The notes: a model not told the origin generated them from the letters alone. Numbered from the stretch's first letter, positions 12,271 to 24,975 are shown. The stretch: DNA of 64,000 nt from Acanthochromis polyacanthus (GCF_021347895.1 NC_067126.1:35862982-35926981); one strand, 5' to 3'. Made by a program: numbers and translations.

Positions 12271-14700
12271 ATGCTGTAGTTAAAAATACATTTCCGGTCA
12301 TTAGATAAACACTCATCTCTTTGCAATAAAAGTAAATATGTTTAGAGTTTTTTCCATGAACATTATGAAAGTGTAGCTGTATGAAGCTCACCGGCTCACC
12401 TAAGATTCTGCTCAAACACTGTAAAACTACTCTTTGCCACACAGAAAGATAAATAAAGTCACATACAATGGAGGCCAAATTTGAAATGGGCGGTGTCCAG
12501 AGGGGCATTTTTAGTGGCGCCTAAGTGGTGACATGACAGCCCTTCAGATCTTCAATCTGGTAGAGGCGTCGGACCAACATGGCAGCTCGGTCGCAAACTT
12601 TTTCTTTTATCACGAAAACAGTTCAGTGAAAACTCTTCCTGAAAGCGTCCAAGGCAAGAAATAAGCTGCTGAATCTGTTCTCAATTTAGTTCAGCAGCGG
12701 CTCGTTTAGACATTTGAAGCAAATTTCGCGAGGCGTCGCTTCCCGTGAAGTCAAGTCTACTTTCTGCAAACGAGCTGGAGGCAAATAGAACGCCACACGG
12801 GCCGGTTCACGTAGACGGTGAATGAGAACAAAGAAGTTGCTGGAAACACACCTTCAGTTTGCACAACGTGGTAGAACTTTGCATGGAGAAGCTGATGGGG
12901 GGGGAGACATCGACACCTCGGCAGACTTTCTCCAGAAGCTTGAGTTCATCGCTCGCTTGGCTGCTGGGATGTTTCACTCACCAGCTTGCTCTAGACCATC
13001 TTTTCGAAGGATTTTAATCAGATTACAGCCGACAGTCCCTCAGCTGAGCAATCCAGCCCTGCATGTTTGATGTCGAAACTCTGAACAAGAAGAATGATGT
13101 GAATAGGATGGGTTGCTTAGGTTTGTTACATATGAAATCTGTGTTTTTAAGTCATTCAACTGCAGGAATCAAAGTGAAAATGCACGGCCATGGCGCTGAC
13201 GGATTATTCAGTTCAAAATATGTCAAAATATGTAAAAACACAGTATGTGCATGTTCACAATTTAAATGACAGAGGTCTCCTAATTACTGTAAGCTACTTT
13301 GATAATGAAAGTGATTGATCAATAATTTTCAAATGTATCCATGTATTGCGTCAAAACACTCAAACCGATCTCTAAATCAAGCAGCTATGAGCTACAAAAC
13401 GCATATTAAGCATTAAAATATGCATCACTGTTGTCTTTTATCTATTTCTTTGGCTAAAGCTTAAATTCTAAGGACACTTCTTTACTGCATGGATGGTGCC
13501 ACCAACATTATGCTGCAGAAACTGACCACAAAGGCACAATATTTACACATTTATTTCCATATTTTTAGCAGATTATTCTGGCACTCATGTGATTCTATAT
13601 TTTTCAGTGAAACAGGATGAGAATTGTAATGTGATGTCTATCAAACCGGACATGAGCAGGATTGAATTTCACAAAGAAAAGTCTATTATTAGCTGAAACA
13701 TAAAGATAACTGCAGCTGAACAACACATCGCTCACGTACTTCCATTCTGCTGCTTTGGGATCTGATTGTCCAACATCTATACCGTCTTTTCATACGCTCC
13801 TGCTGCCCTTTAATGAGCTTGTTTTTAGCTTACATCCATGTCAAACAGGTGTGTAAGCTTCACTTTTATCTCCTCAGATCTTCTAGCTCCTCCGTGCATC
13901 TCGTGTTTTGTGCCTGATGGAGCAGAGAAAACTCCAGTAATAACCGGTGTTGCAGGTGGGAGAGATCAAAGCGGGAACACGATCGAACAAACAGTCCCGT
14001 GTCGACCTCAGAAGCACTGTTGGTAGTTCAACTGAGGGGAAGCAGGAATTACAGAAAATCCCAAAAAGTTTAGAGAGGAGGAGAGTAGCCTTGAGGTTGT
14101 AAAAGTAGGTTGTTGCCTGGAAGGTGTTTGGCTCACATCCTTGGAGGTAACGTGCCCTTGACCGAGACACCGAAGGCCAACGGAGCAGCGACTGTGGTGA
14201 CGCTGTTCTGCTGCCAACAACAACAACTGTACGCTTCTATTGAAAAAACCCGTCTGGATGAGTACACAGTTTCAGAAGTATGTCCTCGCTCCTCTCCCCT
14301 CATCATCCTTCGTTTCTTTGTTTGACTTTCCCTCTGTCATCTCGCGTCTCTTCCTCCCTCCATCTTGCGATAGAACTTCCATGGCTGGTTGATTTGGGCG
14401 AGCGGAGGGAAACAGGCGAGGCTTCCACAGTTCAGGGCTCCGGAGAGCTCGGCCAGGCAGCAGCAATCAATCACACGCTAAATCCCTCCTCTCTCAGGAC
14501 TGCTGCATGCCAGGTGACATGGTCAACAGCTGCACAGAAATATAAAGCCCACAGCCAGTGTCTGAATTTAAATAGACGAGGCGACGGGGTCTCTGGGAAC
14601 GATGCAGTTCGAGGAAAAGCGCTGAGTGTACCGATGTGGGAAGAGTTTGTAGGAGGGTTTTTTTTTTACGCTTTTACACTGACAAACCTCTTTCACCCTT
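12271..14700. other. no gene recognised
   Basis: No coding exon or clear repeat. 14280-14520 is moderately GC-rich with short unrecognised frames. Confidence 0.4.
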
Positions 14701-14950
14701 TTAACCCTCCTGTTGTCCTCATTCACGGGCACTAAAAAGTATTCTTTCCATGTCTGAAAAAAATCCAAAAATCCAGCAAAAAGAATTCTACAAATTTATG
14801 AAAATTAGCAAAAACCTTCAGGAAGAAAATTTCAGTAATTCTTTAAAAGTTGTATTTAAAGAAAATCCCTCAAATTTGGCAAAAAATTCTTGTAAATATT
14901 TTTAAAAAATGAATAAAAATCTTCCAAAAAATCCTAATAATATTTAAAGT
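14701..14950 (+). repeat. dispersed repeat beginning TTAACCCTCCTGTTGTCCTC
   Basis: The start, ttaaccctcctgttgtcctc at 14700-14719, is a sequence I recall as a common fish dispersed repeat. AT-rich, aaaatcc-type sub-repeats follow. The opposite end was not found. Confidence 0.4.
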
Positions 14951-15129
14951 GGTATATTTGGTTTTTGCATCCAGAAATCAACAGATATGAGCCACTGAGA
15001 GAGACGATCTTGAAAGGCTACTTGGAATCATTTTCGAACAATAATATGGGTCATGTTGGAAAGCAGAAAAGCATTTCTGTAACAATTAATCCTCTGGAAT
15101 ATGAGCAAACTGTATGATTGTGTTGGGAC

Positions 15130-15690
15130 CTAGAAGCTAGCAGCTTTTATGTAATTTTGGACAATTTTCTTGTCGTTTTCAACAAGTTTTATGTCAGTTT
15201 GGATCATTTCTCGTCATTTTGGATAATTTTTGTCTTTAGGATAATTTTGGAGTCATTCAGGTCAAATTTTATGTCATTCTGGGCTAATTTTTTGTAATTA
15301 TGGATCATTTTCAAATTATTCTCAACAATTTTCTAGTCGTTTTGGACAATTTTTGAGTAATTTTGGACAATTTTCTGTCATTTTCAACAAGTTTTATGTC
15401 AGCTTGGATCTTTTCTCATCATTTGGATCATTTTTGTGTCTTTGGGATAACTTTCATGTCATTTAGGACAAATTCATGTCATTCTGAACTCATTTTCTGC
15501 AATTATGGATCATTTTCAAGTCATTCTGGATGGATCAATACATAATTGCAGAACTTTTTGTAACATAGTTGACATTTTAGTGATTTGAAGTCATTTTTTA
15601 ATCAATAAGTGATTGTTTCCATAATACATAATTATGGGATTTGCAAAAACATGATCACAAAATGACCCACTAAATGATCACACCGGGTTA
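15130..15690 (+). repeat. second copy of the tcattttgga dispersed repeat
   Basis: Matches 8200-8560 with extra sub-units; the phrase attttcaacaagttttatgt occurs twice (near 15176 and 15381). It shares the tail aataagtgattgtttccata. It ends about 400 bases before klf7 exon 2. Confidence 0.7.
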
Positions 15691-16100
15691 TTTTCCAAGG
15701 AATTCTGTTTTCTGGAACATTTCTGTCAGTCTAACTATGAGGCCTTTGTGCTACTTTAACAGTGTGTCATTGCGCTGAATTACACTGAAGTCTCACTGGT
15801 GTGTCGCTTCCATCTCAGCAGTTAGCTGGGGATTCCACTCCGGCTTAAAACCTGCTATTGGCATTGTCTTCATGTGGTTTTTACAGGGCAAATAAACTTG
15901 CACAAGGAGTTGTCAGCTCTCACTGTGTCAGATTATTCCACTCATAATTAAGTGAAATATTTGCTGATACTTTTTTTATTTTACCTTTTATCTTTTCACA
16001 CAAATGTAACCCAAGACCTCGCTGATTTATTTATGTGGTGATTTTTTTTTCTGTAAAAAAAAGTCTTATTTTTGACTCTTGCTGTGTCCTTCTCTTGCAG

Positions 16101-16752
16101 ACGTGTCTAGAGTTGGAGCGGTACCTACAGACGGAGCCCAAGCGACTCTCGGAGCTCTTCGACGAGGAGCTCGACTGCCTCTTAACGCCGGCCTTCATGC
16201 AGGGTGGTGACAGCGACGAGGACCTGATGGACCCCCTCCTCCCCAGCCTCCCCGACCAGCCCAGTCCACCTCCTCTATTGGTAACCCTCCCCAAGGTCCA
16301 GGCCAAAATCCTCCAGGTTCCCAACCCCAACAAGAGCCAAGCAGTAGCCGGGACTGAAACCCTCACGGCCAAGGACCAGGTCCTCGGAGGAGTCAGCGCC
16401 GCACAGCTCAGCGCCGCCGTCACATCCCTAACACCACCGTCATCACCGGAGCTTGGCCGGCACCTTATCAAACCCACACAAACACTCACGGCGACGGCAG
16501 ACGGCACATTAACGCTTAAACTGGTGGCCAAGAAGGTGGGGTTAGGGGCGGCTAAGCTGGTGGCAGCGCGAGCGTTACCGTCCCCGCCGAGCCGAGGAGG
16601 AGCCCTCAGCGACAGCGAGCAGGGGGGAGGAGGAAGTCTGGCAGGAGACGTACCAGAGAACAAGAAGAGAGTCCACCGGTGCCAGTTTAACGGCTGCAGG
16701 AAGGTTTACACCAAGAGCTCCCATCTGAAGGCCCATCAGAGGACCCACACAG
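16101..16752 (+). CDS. klf7: klf7 coding exon 2: activation region and zinc finger 1
   Basis: Krüppel-like factor 7, a nuclear transcription factor that binds GC-rich/CACCC promoter sites and in vertebrates is linked to neuronal differentiation and axon growth. The exon opens in phase 0 after a pyrimidine-rich acceptor (tctcttgcag) with [13 protein letters not shown], the KLF6/KLF7 N-terminal signature. An acidic, proline-rich activation region follows, then the KLF7-like block [15 protein letters not shown] and TLKLVAKK. It ends with ENKKRVHRC and finger 1 (C at 16680, last H at 16746-16748, C2H2). The donor g|gtaaaa splits the glycine codon of the TGEKP linker. The exon is 652 bases, 217 codons plus one base. 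KLF7 fits better than KLF6 because of the LVAKK block and the KRHI C-terminus. The middle ([20 protein letters not shown] and a GC-rich PSPPSRGG stretch) does not resemble the mammalian protein I know. Whether this is the teleost klf7a or klf7b copy cannot be told. Confidence 0.95.
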
Positions 16753-16813
16753 GTAAAACCCAGCTCCAGTCTTTCGAATTACCTTCAGGATTAATGATGC
16801 TGATGTTTCCAGT

Positions 16814-17181
16814 TAGGGCTGCACAGTGACGTGGTGGTTAGCACTTTCAGTTTGCAGCTAGAAGATCCACGGTTCGTGTCCCGGCCTTCCTGGGATCTTT
16901 CTGCATGGAGTTTGCATGTTCTCCCTGTGCATGCGTGGGTTTTCTCCAGGTTCTCCAGCTTCCTCCCACAGTCCAAAAACATGCTGAGGTTAATTGATTA
17001 CTCTAAATTGTCCGTAGGTGTGAATGCCAGTGTGATTGTTTGTCTGTATATGTAGCCCTGTGACAGACTGGTGACCTGTCCAGGATGTCCCCTACCTTCA
17101 CCCTAAATCAGCTGGAATAGACTCCAGCCTCCCGCGACCCTACTGAGGATTAAGTGTATAGAGAATGGATGGATGGATGTT
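16814..17181 (+). mobile_element. SINE-like fish dispersed repeat
   Basis: Contains the well-known fish repeat phrases gtggtggttagcac, a B-box-like ggttcgtgtcc, catggagtttgcatgttctc, ttcctcccacagtcca and gactggtgacctgtccagg, and ends in (GGAT)n. Class assignment as tRNA-like SINE is tentative. It inserted only 60 bases into klf7 intron 2. Confidence 0.75.
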
Positions 17182-17657
17182 TTCAGTTACTTCTGTCTGT
17201 ATTCCAACACATACAAGTTGAAATGAAAGTAATTATAGGTACATACTTGCGTGCTTTCAGCTTCAGTTTGAAGGCATTAACATTGTATTGTAGGACTTTC
17301 TGACCAGTAAAGTACCAGCTTTGGTTTTCGTAGGTGAACTAAGTTGTGGGCTTTTTGACCAAAAATAGTTTGGGTTTAGATCCAAAAACGCTGGTTTCCA
17401 GGCATGCAAGCAAAATGAAGAAGCGTCTGCCTGGTTATTCACAGAAATGACCTAACATTTGGTGAATTTCAGCAGAGGTTTGAAAGCTCTGAAAAATATA
17501 TTGTATCCAGAACTTGCTGAATAATTGCCAGACTAAAGCACAAACAGGTACAAGAACAAGAACCAAATCATTTCTGTGTTGGTTGAAAAGCCCTGCTAGT
17601 ACATTATACACCTGAGGAAAACAGGAAACCTTGCTCTTATTTTGATGTATTCCTGGC
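17182..17657. other. no gene recognised
   Basis: Unremarkable intronic sequence. Confidence 0.5.
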
Positions 17658-17661
17658 TTAA

Positions 17662-18206
17662 CCCTTTACGCTTCAGTGCATCGTAGGTGTACCGCCGGCG
17701 GTACACCTACTAATTTGCATAGGAATTTCAAGAATGTCCGACGGCTGCAAACCTGATTATACAAACACTATACGCCGATGGAAAGCTTAGATTCTCATGA
17801 ATCCGCCGGTATAAACCACTTTCAGATGCGATTACCACAGCGGGTGAGAAAAACACATTTGTCCGACAAAAACGAATATTCATCCATCCGTTCTCTATAC
17901 ACGGCTTCAACGCACACAGCGCGACTCACATTTCCGGGTTTATTATTACACACAGAAAAAAAGATTCCACAAAAAACGGCCATAATCCAACCTTTTACAT
18001 CCAGACGACACAAGCCAGTAAACTATTTTATCCAAAACATGTCCTGAAGTCGGTATAAAATCCACGAATCGGTCGTTTTCAAGGAAATGCACCTCGCGAT
18101 GTGCGTCCAATATTCCCTGTATTTTTCGTCATTTTTTTTATTTAAAAATAGAATATTAGCGATTTTTTGTACTGAAAACGGCTGGAATTGACCGAAGCTT
18201 AAAGGG
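17662..18206. mobile_element. piggyBac-like MITE
   Basis: The 545-base element starts ccctttacgcttca and ends with the near complement tgaccgaagcttaaaggg. It is flanked by TTAA on both sides (17658-17661 and 18207-18210), as for piggyBac. The 5' arm holds a perfect 28-base palindrome (17683-17710, centred on gcc|ggc). There is no transposase, so it is non-autonomous. Confidence 0.75.
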
Positions 18207-18210
18207 TTAA

Positions 18211-20230
18211 AAGAATATGATTTTTGAAACCTGTAAATTAACATCAAAGGTGCCTTTAGGACTTTTGAATTAATCTCCACAAAATCAACATTTTTGTTTC
18301 TCTGCCAGCATTTGTGGTTCGTGTTTGGACGGTGGTCACAAATAACTCGGTGAAACAGGCCTCGTGTTCCCCAGTTTCAGGACAAAGCTGCGGGAAACAG
18401 AAACACGTGGCAACCGGAGAGTTTTATGACCAGATTTGCAATGTTTTTGCTTGTCCTTAATCTAACTGATCACACGTTTCACTGCTGACGGAAAAAATAC
18501 CAGTACAGACCTGCCAGCGTCAGCAGGACTGACGATGCCTGTGGGTCAAAGACTGCAGATATGGGATGAAATATTAAAGATTATTACTTTATTCAAGTTT
18601 AATCAACTTTTCCAGTTACTCTATGTCAACTAAATTTCTGAGACTTAGAGTAGTAGTGCCTCCAGTATCTTAATCCTGGAGCTCTAACGTAGTCGAAGCA
18701 CTCAACCCAGCACAGGTGAATAATCCAGAAGATGCTCCACCTTGTGAACTGGAAAAAGCATGGAAGAAGATTAAGACTTCTTTCCATCTTCTTGTGCTCC
18801 TCAGATGATCCTCCAGAATAGTTCATCTGCTCAGTGCCAAAAAGCCCTGCCTCTATAATTGCCTGATGATTGATAGACTGGTAGTAAATGACTTTGCGAA
18901 TTCAGCCGTGTCCAACTGGGTCTGACGTGCTGCTTCAGCTGCTTACTACAGCTGTCCTCTCGGTGACCCTCCGACAGAACACACACCGGGCTGATGTGTC
19001 CAGGGGCAGGAAGCCGTGAGCTCTCTGTAGGGAGAACATGGAGACGAGCTTCAGGCTGATGAAGGAGATGCATGAACAGAAATGAATCCGACTGATGGAA
19101 AGAATTTAATTCAGTGAGGAACAGTCGGTTGTATTTTTCTGAATTAGCTAGCGCAGTGAGAAGCAGCTCTGTGGTTCTGAAGGGTGGTTAGATGTCAAAA
19201 CAAAAAATGGATTTTGCAACTTTGGAAAGCTACCACAAAGACACTTCATCATTAGTTCCAACAACTAGCAGGTCAGGAAAGGTATAGCATTCATTATTGC
19301 TAAATATTTGACTAGCTTTGCATCTCCTTTTACTATAGGAAAAACTGCGCTCATTGCTAGATGTCAGATATGGCCAAATTTACAGGAAATTGAAAGCTCG
19401 ACTGGATATTTTTTATCTAAATTCTCCTTAGTAGAAAAGAACATCTCAGATCTCCACATTGTTATTCAATCAGTGACAGATTGCATCATTTTTACCATTA
19501 TTTTGTGGGAGTTTTATCGATACAGAAATGTGTAATTCAGCTTCAGATATTCACATTGTGGAGATCTGCAGCTTCTGATTACGATTTTAGACATCTACAG
19601 TTTAATTCCGACCACTGATAATTCTTTACAATAATTTTACTTATTTAAACCGACAATTCGAAAAGAGTTGTACTATTGTATAGTATACAACGACAAAATG
19701 AAACCTAATCCAACTACTGATAATTCTTGTTTGAGATATATTAATTTCCCCTCATTTAAGGATATCTACGTTGTCCTTTTCAGACATCTTAAGTTAAGAT
19801 GGACCAGTCAAAACTACATTATAGATATTGCAGTCACCTTCAATTTGAGTTTTGCCTTGGCAAAATGATGTCTGTAGTCAGAAACTACGGCAAGTAGGAG
19901 GTGCAAGAGGCTTGTTTTCCAGACACACTATGATACTGCAACCATAGCCACAAGTGAAAAGCCGTTTTACCGACATGTCAAAGTAGCCTGAGGTCAAAGC
20001 TTTAGGAAATTCAATAAATAAATTTCTAGTTCTCCACAAACTCTTCTTATATCACTTCATTTTCTAATGATCATATCCAACACAGCAGCCTCTGGAGCAA
20101 CAGTCAACAATTCTAGTCTTTTATTTTGAAAAGCAAAACTGAACTTTAGATATCTCTGTTCAGAATGGTATTATTTATGTCGTGATAAATAAATTGACTC
20201 GTCACAGTGCAAATATAACTGGTCCACATG
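18211..20230. other. no gene recognised
   Basis: AT-rich intronic sequence. Between 19540 and 19760 short words (acatctacag, ccaactactgataattctt) recur in degenerate form, suggesting an old repeat of unknown class. Confidence 0.4.
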
Positions 20231-20232
20231 AC

Positions 20233-20397
20233 GTTGTTCAATTCAATTCAATTTTATTTATACAGAACCAATTACAATTCAGATAGTCTCAAGATGCTTT
20301 CCAGAACCCATATGCCTGAACCCCCAGAGCAGCCCTAAGGCGACAGCGGCAAGAAAAATTCCCTTTTAACGGGAAGAAACCTTGAGCAGAACCCAGC
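20233..20397 (+). repeat. fish dispersed repeat (AATTCAATTCAATTTTATTTAT type)
   Basis: Shares with 51249-51365 the phrases ttccagaacccatatgcctga, agagca and aaggcgacag. It continues with aacgggaagaaaccttgagc, typical of an abundant teleost repeat of probable LINE/SINE origin. Confidence 0.65.
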
Positions 20398-22840
20398 AAT
20401 GCATAACCAAGGAGGGATGCAAAATGGCGACATGTAACATGGCTGCAGATGGAAGCTCTGTGAAATCAATGTTATGTTTTTTAACGATAGCTAGGACATT
20501 CGGTTTGTGTACTGCTCGGAACTTGTTGTTTCTGTGTTTGGCTTCTCTGCACCGCAAAAGCTTTAATTTCACCATTTAAGAACGAAAGAAAAATGTGCCC
20601 CACAAGGAAGGAAGATTTTAATTTTAGGGGCTATTTGAAGTATATAAGTGAAGTAGTCACCAAATATTTTCTTTTTGGTACTCAGCCCTTTTGGATCGGA
20701 AGTACAGCTACTGCAGGACCATTTGAGGCCCCATCCACACGAAGACAACACACTTAACAGTTTCAAAACCGATCGCCATAAAGACGAAGGCGTCTCAGAA
20801 AATGTGTGCGTCTACATGAATGCACTCGATACGCATGGAAACGCTGTAAAACACATGCCAGATAAATTCAGCGGTAAACAAGACCGCAAAAAGAAAAAAA
20901 ACTTCACGGTTTTATGATGTGTTTGGAGATTTACAGTCGTCACCTGCAGCTGCACCGCGACTTTTAAAGCGACAGGAACCAGCAGATTTGTTCGTTCTTA
21001 GAAATCGGCTCATCAGTTTTGAAGTCGGAATGCCTCCTGGATTTGAGCTCTTCAGCCTGAGTGACTCCGTCCATCATTTATCTGCAGTGTGTGAGGCCTG
21101 TACCACCCGGAGCCACCATTCAAGCTCAGCTTTAACCATCATTTACAGTATCTGCGGCGGGTCGTGGCCTCCAGTTGTCATCAGCGAGTGTTAGCAGCTT
21201 CAGCGGGATCCCGGTACACGGCCTGTAGACATCCACTGCATTAATACTGGCAGCCTTGGCATCATTAATCCAGCGTGTTACAGGCTTATATGATCCCGGC
21301 GACCATAGCTTGCCTTAAAGTGCAGTGCTACGTTCCAGGGCAGCACCTGGCATAGCCGAAGGAAAACCCAACCACTGGCGCTTTACTCTGGCTAATCCAG
21401 AATGGAGCTGCTAGTTTCTCTCTGGTATCTTTAATCTTCTGATGATTCGACAGCCGAGTCATGCTAACCAACGATAAGCTTTTTAAAGGCAGAATCGTTC
21501 ACTGAGAAAAAAGAAAAAGACACCCCGAAGACACTGGCGCTTCCTCGATCCGTGTGTGTGTGGTACGAACGTGGGGGCGGCGTATTCCCTCCCGATGTGT
21601 TCATTACAAGCGCAGTGCTGTGGTTTAATTAGCTTAATCCTCTTTTTGGGTTATTATAACCATAAATCATTGAACATACATGTAGGGAGGGATTAGCGTA
21701 GCAGAGACTACAGGGAGGAGCAGCTGCAGAAAGCCTGCACAGTGTCAATACACTTACTGTCACATCGTGCACACCAGAGGCCATTAGAAGCATCATTATA
21801 TGGAGGTCTGTCGGGGGGTTGCTGCTGTACATGCGCCGCAATTCCACATCATGTTGGTTATTATACTCCAGCGTCCGTACTCCAAAATGTTTCTCCGAGC
21901 TGCAGCCGTGATGTAGAAGTCAGGTTTATTTTTCCTGTATGAAAATGTTCAGTTAGGGATGAGTTGTAGCATTAATCGATGCACAAATTAATTCAGTAAA
22001 TCTCTAAAGCACCTCGTCGGAGCTGTTCTGAGCCGGAGCCAGGGTTTTCTGGTTCTATGAGTGTTTTTGTTTCTTTTGGTTTCGCTCTCTTGGATCAGGT
22101 TGGAGGAGTAGATAGATAATAACTGCATCCTCCTTGTTATTCAAGCAGCTATCCAAAGTAATATTCTAAACTATGTACTTGGCACAAAAGAAAGCAGGAG
22201 AGATGAGCTGTGTTGGAAGGAGAGTTTAAAAGACTCCCAAAAGGTGCACTTAATTAAATTTTAGGGGGTAGAATGGACTCGGTGTGCAGGTTTTTTTTTA
22301 CTCGACTCCTGATATATGCAGGACATCTCACTGCAGCTTTTAGAAACTCTGAGCATCATCATCATCAATCAGGTCAGATGATGACGTAAATTAGAGAATA
22401 GCCAAGAACAAGGACTTCAAACAGGAGAGAAACTGCTTGCCAATCTCTAACACTGTCTTTACGTGACATTTTTCTATCAGGTTTTGGCTTCATTTAACAG
22501 AATAATAGAATTTCTTAACAGTGGTAATACTGCAAAAACATCTGTATCCTCAAAAAACTGGACAGAAGATGAAAAAATGTGTATAGAAGAACATTTTGAC
22601 ACAGATAAGCATTAAATCCAGTCCACATTTGATCCGCCTTCATCTAAACTCATTTTGCATTCTTGTAGTGGAGCTTTTTAAGCATTTTTTTTTAGCATTG
22701 CCACATTCATCAGTCTGTTATAGTGATGACATTCTGTCCTTCAGACACGGGTCAGTTATAGATTGTTTCTCACGGCGTCATTCAAACTTACAAACCACAG
22801 TGATGAAGAGAGTCACAGAGCACCAACAGTTCACACTTCA
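20398..22840. other. no gene recognised
   Basis: Non-repetitive. 21590-21870 (ttaattagcttaatcctc ... cataaatcattgaac) has homeodomain-like TAATTA/TAATCC words and is a candidate conserved element. No coding exon is supported. Confidence 0.4.
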
Positions 22841-22843
22841 ATA

Positions 22844-23480
22844 CAGGAGGTCCTCGACTTACATCGGAGTTCCGTTCCTACAGATTAATGTAAGCCAATT
22901 TTCGCCGCAGGTCAGAAAATGTAAACAAAGTCGTTCCGTGCATCACGATATCGAGCAGTTCTTCGTAAAAGTCATAAATACCAACAACTTTCATGCATGT
23001 ATGAATCATTTTACTAGAAGATGACAGAATATTGTAACGGACTGATGTTGTTGTTGATCTTGAGGTTTCAATGTTCAGTTCAACATTTACCTAATGTCAG
23101 TGAACGTGCCATGTTTAGTTAGCTCACCTCTGATTGGCTGAGAGTCAGCAGTAGAGAGAGCTGGGAACGGCAGCTAATTCTGGAGCTAAGTTATGGGGTT
23201 TTTCTAGTAGGGCTGGATCCGAATATCCCGAATATCTGAATATTTGTTCGCTACGGCACTATCCGGATATTAATTTGGTATCCGAATATTCGCACGAAAA
23301 GTTAGTGAATGTAGCACAATCCAAGGTGTTGTACAACCGGAGTATGGAAACAAAGCCGTCTTGTAGTGCCGCGTGACGACATATTCATCCGCTTTGCTCG
23401 TCAACTAGTTCCACGTAACCAGTTCTGACCTAACGACGAAACGCCGTAGGTGGAGGACGTCGTAAACCGAGGACACTCTG
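22844..23480 (+). mobile_element. pogo/Tigger-like element, composite copy
   Basis: Begins caggaggtcctcgacttac after a TA and ends near gacgtcgtaaaccgaggac, the two characteristic termini of this family. An internal segment (22950-23207) matches 35003-35300 in inverted orientation. A hAT-like fragment lies inside (23208-23297). The last bases are mutated, so the right TA is lost. Confidence 0.75.
23208..23297 (+). mobile_element. hAT-like fragment nested in pogo-like element
   Basis: Starts tagggctggatccgaatat and is the inverted match of 120-206. Its other terminus is missing, so it is a truncated or deleted insertion. Confidence 0.6.
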
Positions 23481-24794
23481 CATTTGTCATATGCTGAAGA
23501 TTGGACAGTGCATTAAGTGATATATGATGCATAGTAATTTATTTGCTATGTTAAAAGATTTAGCTGTAACTTTGACTCTGTGATGGTTCACCTGTTTGAG
23601 GTGAAGAAAAGTTCACAGTGTGAACTGATGTTAGGTCCCGATCAATCCTGTCTCCATGTCAGGGATAAATTACAATTATGAGTAAATTATTCAATTACTT
23701 CTGTCCTTTCACAAGCATAAATACGCACAGCTCCTGCTTTGGAGACGCTCATATGGATCCTGCTGCTGTTTAATGCTACTACAACCAACTGGAAGGACTG
23801 ATGCTCTGTTGAAAGCGAAACGCAAATGTTACTTTGTCTGATCCAGTAAGATTTCAGTTGTAACCAGGATGCTCATTCAGACATGAAATCGACATGTTCA
23901 GTTAGATTAACAGAAAGGAGTGCAAGTCTGAAAGGAACTTTAATTTGTTCTTTTTTGATGTTGTGTTTGATTGATTTAATTACATAGATAAACCCCAACA
24001 CAGTATTTTCTGATATTCAACAGCTCCTTAGCTTTGCATCCTGTATCGTTTATACATCACATTGCTTGGTTGTTGTCCCTCTGCCTGCATTGGTTTTCAA
24101 ACTTAAAATTCTATAATTTTAGTAATATATTTGTTCCAGGCCTGAAATATGATATGGTCATATTTATATAAATACATAATCAGAAAACATTCAGTCTTAA
24201 CTTTTGTAAAAGCAACATATACTTGATGAAAATGTAACATAGATGCACATTCACATGCAAAATCTGCACAATATCACAAGCATACAGTTCAATGCTGTAG
24301 TGAAGTCAGAGCAGTAAACTTAGCTAGAAATATTTGGAGGACCACAATTTATGTATACTTGGCTTTAATATAGTTTAGTTTTGTGTTTTTTTCTATATTT
24401 CTTTCAACATTAAAGTGCTGACTTCATGTCTAGTGTGATGATTAATGCACCTGAAGTCAGTTGAAAGAATCTGCTCACTGATTTTAAAATCAGAACTAAA
24501 ATGTATTCACATATGTTTGGAAACCAGCTCACGGTGCTGTGGAATATAATTTTACTTTTAACACCGGCACATTCTCTCCGGTCACCTGCAACCCACCCCC
24601 ACCCAGGATAAACCCCACCATAACCCCTGAACCTCCCCTCAGACCTACACCTTCTACACTACTCTACACCAAACCTCCAACCTGCTCTATCTCTCGCTCT
24701 CTCACTTCCATTTGCTCATTCAGTTTGGGTTGCCAAGCAACTGCATCACACTCTTCCATAATTGGTTGGTGGCTGGTGGATTGTCCATGCCTGT

Positions 24795-24797
<3 letters not shown>
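23481..24797. other. no gene recognised
   Basis: AT-rich, then pyrimidine-rich from 24570. No exon or repeat boundary is supported. Confidence 0.45.

Positions 24798-24828
<31 letters not shown>
24798..24828. repeat. (CT)n microsatellite
   Basis: Pure ct repeat in a longer pyrimidine-rich stretch. Confidence 0.95.
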
Positions 24829-24829
<1 letters not shown>

Positions 24830-24975
24830 GCCCTCACCCCTCCTCCTCTCTCCTCTCTTTCTCTCAGTTGCTAGGTGACTTTATCATGCATCCTTGCCTT
24901 GCCGTGCTATAATTGGCTGGCGTCATGGTTGCCGTGGCGTCAGGCCCGAGCTGGCCTTGCTTCATTCCACCGACA

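Larger units (their letters stand above)
1..16100 (+). other. klf7: klf7 intron 1, 3' part
   Basis: This stretch precedes the acceptor of the first visible coding exon. The family's first coding exon (N-terminus MDVL..., about 34 residues ending just before [10 protein letters not shown]) was not found here, so it lies upstream of the window. The stretch contains transposon relics and microsatellites annotated separately, and otherwise no recognisable gene. Confidence 0.8.

Noticed and set aside
50..16000. Search for klf7 first coding exon (MDVL...)
   Set aside because: No sequence encoding that N-terminus was found; it must lie upstream of the window.
16031..16663. 210-codon minus-strand open frame
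   Set aside because: Antisense shadow of the GC-rich klf7 exon 2; the sense strand carries recognisable KLF7 protein.
16753..16829. Continuation of the exon 2 frame past the donor
   Set aside because: The zinc-finger linker breaks off after HTG and resumes exactly at 31226, so the read-through is intron.
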